From the NCBI GenBank assembly GCA_015490715.1, contig WFXH01000075.1, positions 1 to 32,596 of the forward strand: a stretch of 32,596 bases of DNA. The letters are read 5' to 3'. Source of the DNA: Saprospiraceae bacterium. Lineage in GTDB: Bacteria; Bacteroidota; Bacteroidia; Chitinophagales; Saprospiraceae. A program made the position numbers and the translations under genes. The notes under the pieces are model-generated. The model was given only the letters and a program-made list of their open reading frames with translations, did no database searches and was not told the DNA's origin. Shown here in pieces: positions 23,909 to 32,596 of the stretch (positions are counted from its first letter, which is position 1; every line of letters begins with the position of its first letter).

Positions 23909-26900
23909 TTATTGCAGGAAGATCATCTTCTGAATAGCAGCACCCCAGGGCGTGAAAAGGCGGTAGTAGTACAGTCCTCCGCGTTTGAATTTCTCTGCGC
24001 CTACTGTAATCTGATGATAGCCGCGATCGTACAATCCCTCATATCGATACAGCTCTTTGCCGCTGACATCGAGTATTTGTAGGGTGATTTTACCCTGCTG
24101 AGCGAGATAAAAGCCAATCGTCGTTTGAAGGGTAAACGGATTGGGCTTGTTCGGATAGAGCACAAAGTGCGGAGAGGAGTTGTCTTGTGTCTTTTTGAGC
24201 TCGATGGGTTGTTCCGTCGTCTCCGTGTAAACTTCGGAACGAATGTGATAGCCTATCTGGAGCTCATCGAGCCACTGCTGGACTTCAGTGGCCTGTCGGA
24301 AGGGCAAGCGCAAGTATAGGACGTCTCGCAGACGCTGATCAGAACGCTCGGCGTTCCAGCTTAAGCGCAGGAACTGACGGTCGACGACATTCCAGTTTTC
24401 TTCTCGTATCAAATGCTCATCGCCGCCTTCGATCACTGCGTTGTCGAATCCACCAGGGTGGTAGAGTTCAAATTGGAGGCCTTTTAGTGGTACCGATGGT
24501 TCTGCAAGGTATAGACGGACGAGGTAATGACCATCCTCGGTGCGTTTGATATCGGCATGTAGAGCGATGGGCTTGTTGCGCGTTGTAGACTGTTGGACGT
24601 TGTTGACTCGCACATCACCTGTGACGTCGCCGATTTTGACTGCTATAAAATCTTGTCGCTTGTGTGGACTCTGTAGTTGGATGCGAACCTCTTCGTCGAT
24701 GGGTGTGGCAAACGGATTGCGCGGGTTGTCAAACTGAAGGTCTGCAGGGATAAAACGCCACGGCGACTTATGCCGATTGAGCGTACGGATCTTGCCCAGT
24801 ATTAAGGCGCGCAACATCGCGACATCGCCAATGGAGACATATCCGCTGTTGTTGGCATCAGCTGCTAAATATTGGTAGGGCGATTCAAACATCTTGCGCC
24901 CCAACAAGTGATTGTGTATTCGTATGATGTCGGCCGTGGTGACGCCGTTGAGATAATTCCCCTTGCGCTGAGCGTTTAATACATACTCCTCACCCAGCGG
25001 CAAGTCGTAAAAGGCATAATATCCTTGCTCATCCGTCAAAGATGATGCATTATCCCCACCGTATAGGCGTATCATCGTCTGCGGCACAGGCTTGCCATTT
25101 TCCAATTGCACCGTACCGTGCACACCCACTACGAGGTTGGTCTGACACACATTGTTTTGATCGTGCAATTCAAACTGCCCTATACAAGAGTCGATGTTGC
25201 CACTTTCATCTTTAGCATATACTTTAATCGAGAATATCTTCTTTTTATCAGGAAGTAGCGAATCGCAATTGTACTCGCGGACGGTATCGGTAAAATCGTT
25301 TTTGTCATAGGAGACCATGATATTGACGGAGTCCGTGCAGTTGTCACTGAGGTATTCTAGCAATGTGTCCGCTTTAATAAATATCTTCCCGTCATCCGGT
25401 AGCACGCGGAGTATCTTTCTACACACCGGCATAGGTGGCACGGTATCGAGCACGCGCACGGTGATGGCTACGGAATCGGTATTTCCACACGAATCGGAGG
25501 CGTAATAATAGAAGGTATGCGTGCCGAGTGGATAGTTTCCATCGGCAGAGACACCACCAGTGGTGTCGTACGGGCTGTTGTGGTAGAGCGTGTCCACTGG
25601 GCATTTATCCATAGCCGTAGCGCTGAGACCCGTCACTTTAGCTATACAGGTATCGGCAGGTACATAGACGGTGGTATCGAGCGTCGTCGGCACGATGGTA
25701 GGTGCGACGGTATCCAATATGCCCAGCACTTGGGTAAATTCGAACACTCCAGCACCCGAGCCATCGGCTTGGCAGCTGTCGATGACGGTCCACCTGCGAT
25801 GGATGAGCTGGCAGTAGGGGGCTTCGTTCACTGCCGAGTCGCGATAGCTGATGTAAACCTCATAACATGAGGCTTTTGTCGTGTCGACAACGGGGCTGCC
25901 ACCGTAAGCAGTGTCGAGCACCACACAGCTATCGGAGATAACGCTATCTTGCGGCCATTGGATTTGGGCAAGGCCGATGGGTGAATCGATGACGATGCGA
26001 ATAGTCTGGGTACAGCTGGCAATATTGCCCACGGTATCTTGTACATAGAAAATCCGCATCACTGTTCCCACTGTGCATTTGTTGACATTGACGACACTAT
26101 CGACATAGGTAGAACCCACACCGCACTCGGAACTATAGGTTGCGCTACCAAATTGCGAAAGTGGATAGAGTGGCTGATCACAAGTAATGGTCGTATCGGG
26201 TGGGCAAGTGATTTGCAACATGGGATTGAGCACTTCGATGCGCTGCGTATCGCGCCAGATGCCCTGCGTGCCGTCGTACTGACAAGAATCGATGACTGTC
26301 CACCTGCGCTCGATGACCGTACACGTATCGGCACCACAGAGGGATTGGTACATCGAATCTGTGTAACTCACTGCTATGCGGAAACATTCGGCACGCGAGG
26401 TATCGACCATGGGCTCGCCCGTGTTGGAGGGTTGGGTCGACGAACATGCGGGCAAGGTCGTATCTGCAGGCCAGGTGATATCGGCCTCTGTGATGGGATG
26501 GGGAATCACCACTGTGATGCGCTGCGTACACTGGGCACTATTGCCCGCCGAATCCACTGCCACAATCCTGCGTGTAATCGTCCCGACATTGCATAGATTG
26601 AGATCGACCACACTGTCGATGGTGATGGACTGAATGTGGCAGTTGTCCATGGCTGTCAGCGCACCGTGTCGGCTTAGTGGGAAGAGCGTGTCGTTGCACG
26701 CAAGAGTTATATCCGCCGGGCATTGTACAGTAGGTGGTTGCAGATCCCGTACAGTGATCATTACCGACCATGTGGAAGTGTTGCCGCAGCTGTCGGTAGC
26801 GGTAAAGGTCACTGTCGTCTTGCCCACGGGATAGCGATCGCTGGCATCTGCACCGCCATTGTTGTAGTCGTTTTCGATGCGCACCCCTGAGCTGCAATCC

Positions 26901-29900
26901 ATTGCACGCACTTCACCTAAGGCCACGAAAGCCGAACACGAATCAACCTCGGCATTGACAGTCGTATCATTGGGCCCGGTCAGTACAGGCGGTCCCGCAT
27001 TGAGTAAGCGTATGGTCTGTGTAAAGCTGAACATTTCATTGTTTTCACACGCATTGGTCACCTTCCAAGTGCGCAGTATGTAGCGACAGGCATCCGCCGG
27101 ATCCGTAGAATCTCGGTCTGTATAAGAGGTCGTCACGTATCCACAGTATTCACCTCGCAATTGTACTGTGCCCGTAACCGATGGATCCGTGTTGGGATTG
27201 CATCCGCGCAGCTCCACCAGCGCATCGGGCCAGATGATGCTGTCGGCATTGAAGCGATTGTCGATGACGAGATACTGCGTATCGACAATGGTAGAATCTT
27301 GACCAAGGGCATAAAGTGTGACCGACCAGATGCGCGATACCACCCGACAGCGATACGGATCTTGTGCAGCGGGATCAATGACATCGACAAAGTCAAAGGT
27401 CGCCGAATCGACAAGACAGTTGGCTGTGCTCGGCACACCGCGTATGGAGGTATCGAGCGATTCCGTGCAGTCGTAAATGAGCCAATCGGGAGGAAAGTCG
27501 ATGCAGGGTCGATTGAACGGACAACAAAACTGATCGTTGTTGTCTTGCACGATGATGTTGACGACGCAGCAACTTTGATTCCCGTTGATATCGGTCACGC
27601 ACATGGTGTCGCGGTGTATGCCCTCTTCACCACATCGGAAGCGCAGAAATTTCCTCGTCGTATCCCTACCCCAGGAGTATACCAGGGGATATCCACAGGG
27701 ATGTGAGCTGTTGTCGTCAACGTCTTTGGCCCACACATCGACCATTTCAATGTCGCAGATGCCGTCACCATTGCGATCCATTGGTACCAGGGAGACCACG
27801 ATGTCCTTACAATAGGCCAGGGGTGCCTTGCAATTCTTGATTTCAAAGAAATTGGTACATACGCGCTTATTACCGCAGCGATCTTCAAATTGCCATAGGG
27901 CCCGATGTTTTCCTATGGGAAAGCTATCGGCAACTACAGCCTCCTGTCCAGCTCCCGTCCGTATCTGATCGTACACGCCGTCGTTGTTGAGGTCGATGTG
28001 CACTTCCCAATGGAGATCGCTGCCATTGGTGCACTGATCAGTAGCACGGACGCGCATTTCAAGGTATCCCCCTCGGCAGGTTTCATCATAGGTGCAGATG
28101 CTCGTGTCCCTACAATTTTCTATTACAGGAGGTACGGTATCGATGACTTTTATAACTTGTTGATGCTCCCACTTGGCGAGGGTATTCGTCGACTGACACC
28201 AATCAATGACAGTCCATGTGCGCAAAATTTTATAGCACGCATTCGAACCCGGAATAAATCGAAAGATTTCATCCTTATAGGCGACACCTACGAGATTGCA
28301 CTCGTTTTCTCGGACGATAGCGGGAGTGTCGTACCCCGGCGGAAGATTTTCAGGCACCAAGGCCAGCGAATCACAAGTATAGGCTGTGTAATCTTGAGGC
28401 CAGATGATTTGATCGGGACCAAAGGGAGCGGGATTATAAAACTCGATCGTCTGGAAGCAGGTGTGAATGTTGCCGCTAAAATCCACGGCCGCTATCCCGC
28501 GTATGATACTACCGACCCCACAGGAGTTGCGAAAATCCGAATAGGTATAGGCGATATTGCGAATGCCACAGTTTTCACGCACATAGCCATCAAAAAACAT
28601 ATTGCCCGCCGGCGTTTGACCTCCACAACGATCCAAGACATAGGCATCGGGACCGTAGAGCGTATACTTCCGACGTTGGGTGGAATCTGCCACTACGCGG
28701 CCGAAATATTTCCCAAGACTGTCGATTTCAAACTTGTAGGTACACGGCACCCGTATACAGGGTGGACAAATCACGACGGGCGGCTGTTTGTCCTGGACCT
28801 CTACGTTGACCATGCAGTCGTTGGTATTGCCCGCACTATCGACCACACGCAAGACTACCTGTACGGTGGTCCCTACGTCGGCACAGCAAAACTCCACGTA
28901 TGGGGCAAAAGTATCCACTACCGCGCCACAGGGCGATCCTCCATCCATACGACGCACCAGAAAGCGTGCTATGCCACAGTCGTCATAACTGCCCTGGTCA
29001 AATGTCTCCGCAGGGATGCGCTTCGGAGCAGAGTCTACCAGTCCAACCACGGTATTGGTGATGCATACGGGCACAGGCGGCACACGGTCTTCTACCGTCA
29101 CCTGGAAGGTACACGAATCCACATTATAACACGCATCGTACACGCGGTATTTGACTGTATGGATACCCCGTGGCAATGAGACAGTGACTGGTCCCGTGAG
29201 ATTTTCTATATATCCGCCCGGGTAAACCACACTGATGCGTACGATATCCGAACAGTTGTCGCTCACCTGTGGTAGGGGTATCGTCACGCGTCCTATACAA
29301 CTGTCAAAGCCCAGCGTCGGAACCGTCACATCATCGGGACACTGCACTACGGGAGCGGTGGTATCGGTAATTTCGATAGGTTGAAAATAGGTACGCCGCA
29401 AGACAAAACTATCGCAGTGTTGTTCGACGACAAACCACTGGCGTAAAATCTTGCGCACACATCCCACGGGCGGAAATTCTTCATCTTTAAAGCCCACTTG
29501 AATATTACAGTAAAAGGGAAAGCTCGGATACATGGGCTCGCCGTTGTAGGTCGGTACGCCCGTTTGATCCGTGCTGATCCTCCCTTGGGCATCGCGCTGT
29601 ACGGCATCACACAGCAGCGGATTGCCCAATGCTACGGTCATCGAGTCGGGAAAGACAATGGAGTCAAAACGAATGCGCTCCAAAAAGATCATCTGCGTGC
29701 AGGTATCGGACACATTCCCACTGTGGTCGACGGCTACGTATTTGCGCGTCACTTTTTTCAAGAACGTATCGTGACACATCGGTTCGATGCGCTCGTCGAG
29801 CAGTACGATGGTAGGATTGTCGTCGCAATTGTCGTAAACGCGGGGGCCGATGTAGTTGCGGAACACCACGCAGGTCATGGTATCGTTGAAGCATTCGATG

Positions 29901-32596
29901 ACGGGAGGCAATTTATCCTCCACAGTGATGGTACTCCAACAGGAGTTGCCGCTACAGGAGTTCACCACTTTGGCCATCACTTTTTGACCGAGGTATTCAC
30001 AAGTGAGCATATTGCCCGGCAGTGGTTGACCGTGCATATCCATCAACATGACGCCAAAGGAATTGTAGTCGTACCCACTACCGACCAACAGCATCTCCGG
30101 AGTGATGACGGCCTTGCCTAAGGAGTCAAGGCTAAATTGGACCTCTGATTTACAGCTCACTGCTTGAGCGGGTTGATTGCCCACTGTCACCGTGAGCGTC
30201 GCCGGCTCATAACACACCGATGGATGATCGACATCTAAGGTGAGGGTATACGTACCCATCGCCGGCCACATGATGTCGACATTGGGCTGGTCCGAAGGCC
30301 CTACAATCGTCGCCCCACCGCTAACGGTCCATTGATATGTTGCTCCCGGCAGGGGATCGGTATGAAACGATGTAGTCGAGTTTTCACAAGCACTGTTTAA
30401 GCCATAAATCGGTGGTGCATCGTAATACCTCGGGGGCTGGTGTAAGGTAAGGCGGTTGCCGTACTTGTTCTGGAATACGATGCTCCATGGCTGACCATCG
30501 ATCGAACGCACCTGCAATTGAAACACACTCGTCGTTGGATCCAGCAGTATCTCCACTGGCTTGTCCGCCCCCGTACACGTCGTCAACGGGATGGGGGCCG
30601 CTGGAGGCGCGGGGCTCGTATTCGAATACAAGTTCGTGGCAGAGACAAAACACCAATCCAATCCCTGTGGCGATAAAATCGTGATCTCTTCGAGAAACTG
30701 ACCATCCGTGGCAGTCGTGGCATTGTTTAAGCAGGTGGTGACCACGTCGATCTCAATGATGAAGACAAAGGCGGGATCGTGATCGTCTTCGTCCATGCCG
30801 GGCAGGGCATCGATGAGATTGTCGGTACCGCCACCCGGCTCTCCGCCGGCATCGTTGTCGGGGTTGGCGTCGGGCGTCGAATCGATATCTTCGACGGGAT
30901 CTCCTTGTGCATCGGTGGCATCGGCTATCTCTGCAAAGTTGACCAACATACCCGATCGCGCATTGTCGTCAATGCGCAAGTCGATCGAAATCGTCACCGA
31001 ATCACCGGGCTGTAGTCCACCTGCCGGTAGACTTCCGTTGGCCACCGTTAGCGTCCGCATCCAATGTTGAGAGACCGTATCGTATTCCCATCCGTAGCCT
31101 CCAGCATAATGAAAATACCAGGGGAAATAATCGACAATTTTAATATTGTCGGCAGCAATGCGCCCCTGATTGTATATCGTGATGTAAAACCGTACGGTAT
31201 CGCCCCTCTGTTTTAAGGTGTCATCGGTATACTTGCGCAGCGCAAGGTCAAACCAGTTCCATATGACCTCGCCCACATCGTGATCGTCTTCATCGGTGCC
31301 ATCCCTACGCAACACTTCATCGTCGATTACCGGATCATTGAGTGGGTCGAGATCGCTCTCGGCATCGTAATCCAGGACAGGCTGCCCCCCTTCCGTCTCC
31401 AAGTAAAAGACCTCTGCTCGATTGTACAACAGTTGATTTTGCTGGGCTTCGTCGACTTCTAAGACAATGCCGAATTCCACCTCGCCGCCCGGCTCGATTC
31501 TACCTTCTATGTCTAAAGCGTATTTTCCAGCGCTCAGCTCTATCCACGGATGCGTATTGATCGAATCGACATAATACGTGCCCGACGGCAAATAATCCAC
31601 AACTCGCGCCTTTGTGATGGGCACATTCCCCTGGTTGATGAGCCGCAGGGTAAAACGCACCCTAAATCGATTGTTGACCAATTCGAGAGGTGCTGCATCT
31701 GACTTGACCAGGGCCAGGTCGACAAAAGGCACCACTGCCGGGTCGTGATCGTCTTCGTCGATCACATTGTGGTCGTCGACCATATCATCTGTAATATCTC
31801 CAATCTGTCCCCCCTTGTCGTTGTCTGGATCTTCATCCGCCTGCGAATCAAAATCAAAAGTACTCCAATCTTCCCCTTTTGGTCCCATAATGCGCGCGAT
31901 CTCCGCTCTATTGACAGCGTTTTCCGGAGTGAGATTCGCATTTGCTCGCAGGTAGAGGTACACACGGAGCGTGTCCCCCGGCAAGTGAGGCGGCGTATCC
32001 AGATACCACAAAAAGCTGTCGACCGTCCAGCCGGGATTTTCTGCCGGGTCAAAGGTGTAGCCTTCGGTGAGGTAATCGACGATTTTATACCCCGAAATCG
32101 CCTGATTGCCCTGATTGATGACTTCGATGAGGTATGTCACCTGATCACCCATGCGCACCGGGGCAGTGTTCAAACAAGTCTTTCGCAAGGCTAAATCGAC
32201 GATCGCAACCGTGGCAGGATCGTGGTCGTCCTCATCGATTATTCCATTGCCATCCCAGATATCATCGGTAGCCGTACCCACCTGGCCCCCGCTGTCATTG
32301 GCCGGATCCGTGTCGTATTTCGAATCGACATCTGTAAGGGGTTGCCCCATCTCGTCCCATGCACCGCTGATTTCCGCTATATTGACCAAGCTGCCCAGAT
32401 CAATGTCGGCTTTGATGGATACATAAAGCGATATGCGTACGGTGTCGCTCGGAGCAATAGGCGTCATAATCCGCTTTTTGAACACGCCACCCGATTGAAA
32501 CCACCCCGGATTGAGTGCGGGTATAAAATCGTAGTTGTGCGTCGGCAGGTAATCCACTACTTCCACTTCGTGGGCTGTCACCGTCCCCTGATTGAC
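23909..32596 (-). CDS. Giant T9SS-exported modular surface protein B (partial, continues past the right edge)
   Basis: At least 2,895 residues. The frame is open to the window edge. The GTG at 32581 is internal, because the codons before it read VNQGT, matching the INQGN start of later repeats. Counting from the edge, the order is as follows. DUF11-like repeats (about 1-615) each end in IDEDDHDPA. A PKD-like domain lies at about 730-812 (ATYQWTVSGGATIVG). A Cys-rich module at about 812-1700 is colinear with protein A. HYR-type super-repeats (about 1700-2485) include WTVIDSCQ and WPxD motifs. Next are a carboxypeptidase-regulatory-like domain (about 2489-2550) and a dockerin-like EF-hand segment (about 2555-2605, AADANNSGYVSIGDV). 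A cohesin-like domain (about 2669-2800) and a T9SS sorting domain (about 2815-end, PNKPNPFTLQTTIGFYL) finish it. The upstream part, signal peptide included, is missing. Confidence 0.92.
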   Translation of the reverse strand, partial: VNQGTVTAHEVEVVDYLPTHNYDFIPALNPGWFQSGGVFKKRIMTPIAPSDTVRISLYVSIKADIDLGSLVNIAEISGAWDEMGQPLTDVDSKYDTDPANDSGGQVGTATDDIWDGNGIIDEDDHDPATVAIVDLALRKTCLNTAPVRMGDQVTYLIEVINQGNQAISGYKIVDYLTEGYTFDPAENPGWTVDSFLWYLDTPPHLPGDTLRVYLYLRANANLTPENAVNRAEIARIMGPKGEDWSTFDFDSQADEDPDNDKGGQIGDITDDMVDDHNVIDEDDHDPAVVPFVDLALVKSDAAPLELVNNRFRVRFTLRLINQGNVPITKARVVDYLPSGTYYVDSINTHPWIELSAGKYALDIEGRIEPGGEVEFGIVLEVDEAQQNQLLYNRAEVFYLETEGGQPVLDYDAESDLDPLNDPVIDDEVLRRDGTDEDDHDVGEVIWNWFDLALRKYTDDTLKQRGDTVRFYITIYNQGRIAADNIKIVDYFPWYFHYAGGYGWEYDTVSQHWMRTLTVANGSLPAGGLQPGDSVTISIDLRIDDNARSGMLVNFAEIADATDAQGDPVEDIDSTPDANPDNDAGGEPGGGTDNLIDALPGMDEDDHDPAFVFIIEIDVVTTCLNNATTATDGQFLEEITILSPQGLDWCFVSATNLYSNTSPAPPAAPIPLTTCTGADKPVEILLDPTTSVFQLQVRSIDGQPWSIVFQNKYGNRLTLHQPPRYYDAPPIYGLNSACENSTTSFHTDPLPGATYQWTVSGGATIVGPSDQPNVDIMWPAMGTYTLTLDVDHPSVCYEPATLTVTVGNQPAQAVSCKSEVQFSLDSLGKAVITPEMLLVGSGYDYNSFGVMLMDMHGQPLPGNMLTCEYLGQKVMAKVVNSCSGNSCWSTITVEDKLPPVIECFNDTMTCVVFRNYIGPRVYDNCDDNPTIVLLDERIEPMCHDTFLKKVTRKYVAVDHSGNVSDTCTQMIFLERIRFDSIVFPDSMTVALGNPLLCDAVQRDAQGRISTDQTGVPTYNGEPMYPSFPFYCNIQVGFKDEEFPPVGCVRKILRQWFVVEQHCDSFVLRRTYFQPIEITDTTAPVVQCPDDVTVPTLGFDSCIGRVTIPLPQVSDNCSDIVRISVVYPGGYIENLTGPVTVSLPRGIHTVKYRVYDACYNVDSCTFQVTVEDRVPPVPVCITNTVVGLVDSAPKRIPAETFDQGSYDDCGIARFLVRRMDGGSPCGAVVDTFAPYVEFCCADVGTTVQVVLRVVDSAGNTNDCMVNVEVQDKQPPVVICPPCIRVPCTYKFEIDSLGKYFGRVVADSTQRRKYTLYGPDAYVLDRCGGQTPAGNMFFDGYVRENCGIRNIAYTYSDFRNSCGVGSIIRGIAAVDFSGNIHTCFQTIEFYNPAPFGPDQIIWPQDYTAYTCDSLALVPENLPPGYDTPAIVRENECNLVGVAYKDEIFRFIPGSNACYKILRTWTVIDWCQSTNTLAKWEHQQVIKVIDTVPPVIENCRDTSICTYDETCRGGYLEMRVRATDQCTNGSDLHWEVHIDLNNDGVYDQIRTGAGQEAVVADSFPIGKHRALWQFEDRCGNKRVCTNFFEIKNCKAPLAYCKDIVVSLVPMDRNGDGICDIEMVDVWAKDVDDNSSHPCGYPLVYSWGRDTTRKFLRFRCGEEGIHRDTMCVTDINGNQSCCVVNIIVQDNNDQFCCPFNRPCIDFPPDWLIYDCTESLDTSIRGVPSTANCLVDSATFDFVDVIDPAAQDPYRCRVVSRIWSVTLYALGQDSTIVDTQYLVIDNRFNADSIIWPDALVELRGCNPNTDPSVTGTVQLRGEYCGYVTTSYTDRDSTDPADACRYILRTWKVTNACENNEMFSFTQTIRLLNAGPPVLTGPNDTTVNAEVDSCSAFVALGEVRAMDCSSGVRIENDYNNGGADASDRYPVGKTTVTFTATDSCGNTSTWSVMITVRDLQPPTVQCPADITLACNDTLFPLSRHGALTAMDNCHIQSITIDSVVDLNLCNVGTITRRIVAVDSAGNSAQCTQRITVVIPHPITEADITWPADTTLPACSSTQPSNTGEPMVDTSRAECFRIAVSYTDSMYQSLCGADTCTVIERRWTVIDSCQYDGTQGIWRDTQRIEVLNPMLQITCPPDTTITCDQPLYPLSQFGSATYSSECGVGSTYVDSVVNVNKCTVGTVMRIFYVQDTVGNIASCTQTIRIVIDSPIGLAQIQWPQDSVISDSCVVLDTAYGGSPVVDTTKASCYEVYISYRDSAVNEAPYCQLIHRRWTVIDSCQADGSGAGVFEFTQVLGILDTVAPTIVPTTLDTTVYVPADTCIAKVTGLSATAMDKCPVDTLYHNSPYDTTGGVSADGNYPLGTHTFYYYASDSCGNTDSVAITVRVLDTVPPMPVCRKILRVLPDDGKIFIKADTLLEYLSDNCTDSVNIMVSYDKNDFTDTVREYNCDSLLPDKKKIFSIKVYAKDESGNIDSCIGQFELHDQNNVCQTNLVVGVHGTVQLENGKPVPQTMIRLYGGDNASSLTDEQGYYAFYDLPLGEEYVLNAQRKGNYLNGVTTADIIRIHNHLLGRKMFESPYQYLAADANNSGYVSIGDVAMLRALILGKIRTLNRHKSPWRFIPADLQFDNPRNPFATPIDEEVRIQLQSPHKRQDFIAVKIGDVTGDVRVNNVQQSTTRNKPIALHADIKRTEDGHYLVRLYLAEPSVPLKGLQFELYHPGGFDNAVIEGGDEHLIREENWNVVDRQFLRLSWNAERSDQRLRDVLYLRLPFRQATEVQQWLDELQIGYHIRSEVYTETTEQPIELKKTQDNSSPHFVLYPNKPNPFTLQTTIGFYLAQQGKITLQILDVSGKELYRYEGLYDRGYHQITVGAEKFKRGGLYYYRLFTPWGAAIQKMIFLQ

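Noticed and set aside
32579-32581. GTG as the start codon of giant protein B
   Set aside because: The frame stays open to the edge, and the preceding residues continue the NQG repeat pattern, so the true start is outside the window.

Overview
The window looks like a chromosomal segment of a Bacteroidota bacterium, most plausibly Saprospiria-like. Four things support this. There are two giant secreted proteins with C-terminal type IX secretion (T9SS) sorting domains, HYR-type repeats and dockerin-like segments. Lipoproteins have Bacteroidota-style signal peptides. There is a BT_3928-like DoxX/thioredoxin-fold fusion. Upstream regions repeatedly carry the Bacteroidota -7 promoter element TAnnTTTG. 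The phylum is well supported; the class is inference. No integrase, insertion sequence or CRISPR array is visible.

Layout, left to right. Positions 1-1019 hold a lipoprotein gene cut by the left edge (minus strand). Positions 1312-2738 hold a compact restriction-modification pair: a winged-helix/HNH endonuclease behind a beta-class amino-methyltransferase. A tRNA-Leu(GAG) with its own promoter and terminator follows. Next comes a plus-strand candidate small RNA (about 3337-3491) whose terminator runs into the stop codon of an lpxH-like gene. A 32-residue single-pass membrane ORF directly precedes lpxH. After these come a SpoU/TrmH rRNA methyltransferase and a glutamate-cysteine-ligase-like protein fused to two CBS domains. 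Positions 7416-10298 hold a small lipoprotein, yidD, an unknown gene immediately before yidD, and a secreted helical-repeat protein. A plus-strand pair (BT_3928-like membrane protein and family 2 glycosyltransferase) covers 10413-13123.

The most interpretable regulatory block is 13157-18128. An SAM-I-type riboswitch with a 15-bp P1 helix precedes metH (full-length cobalamin-dependent methionine synthase), and metF follows one base later. Together they form the methyl-tetrahydrofolate to methionine branch under S-adenosylmethionine feedback. Upstream of the riboswitch, five ATGGTG-containing elements, including a 13-bp dyad, surround the metH promoter. They suggest a second, transcription-factor layer of control.

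The right half (18145-32596) is filled by two minus-strand genes for giant T9SS-exported, cysteine-rich modular surface proteins. They share a colinear module of roughly 900 residues and the same tail order: carboxypeptidase-regulatory-like domain, dockerin-like EF-hand segment, cohesin-like beta domain, sorting domain. The second continues past the right edge. It adds DUF11-like repeats ending in DEDDHD, a PKD-like domain, and WTVIDxCQ super-repeats. All domain calls were made by reading motifs; no database search was run.
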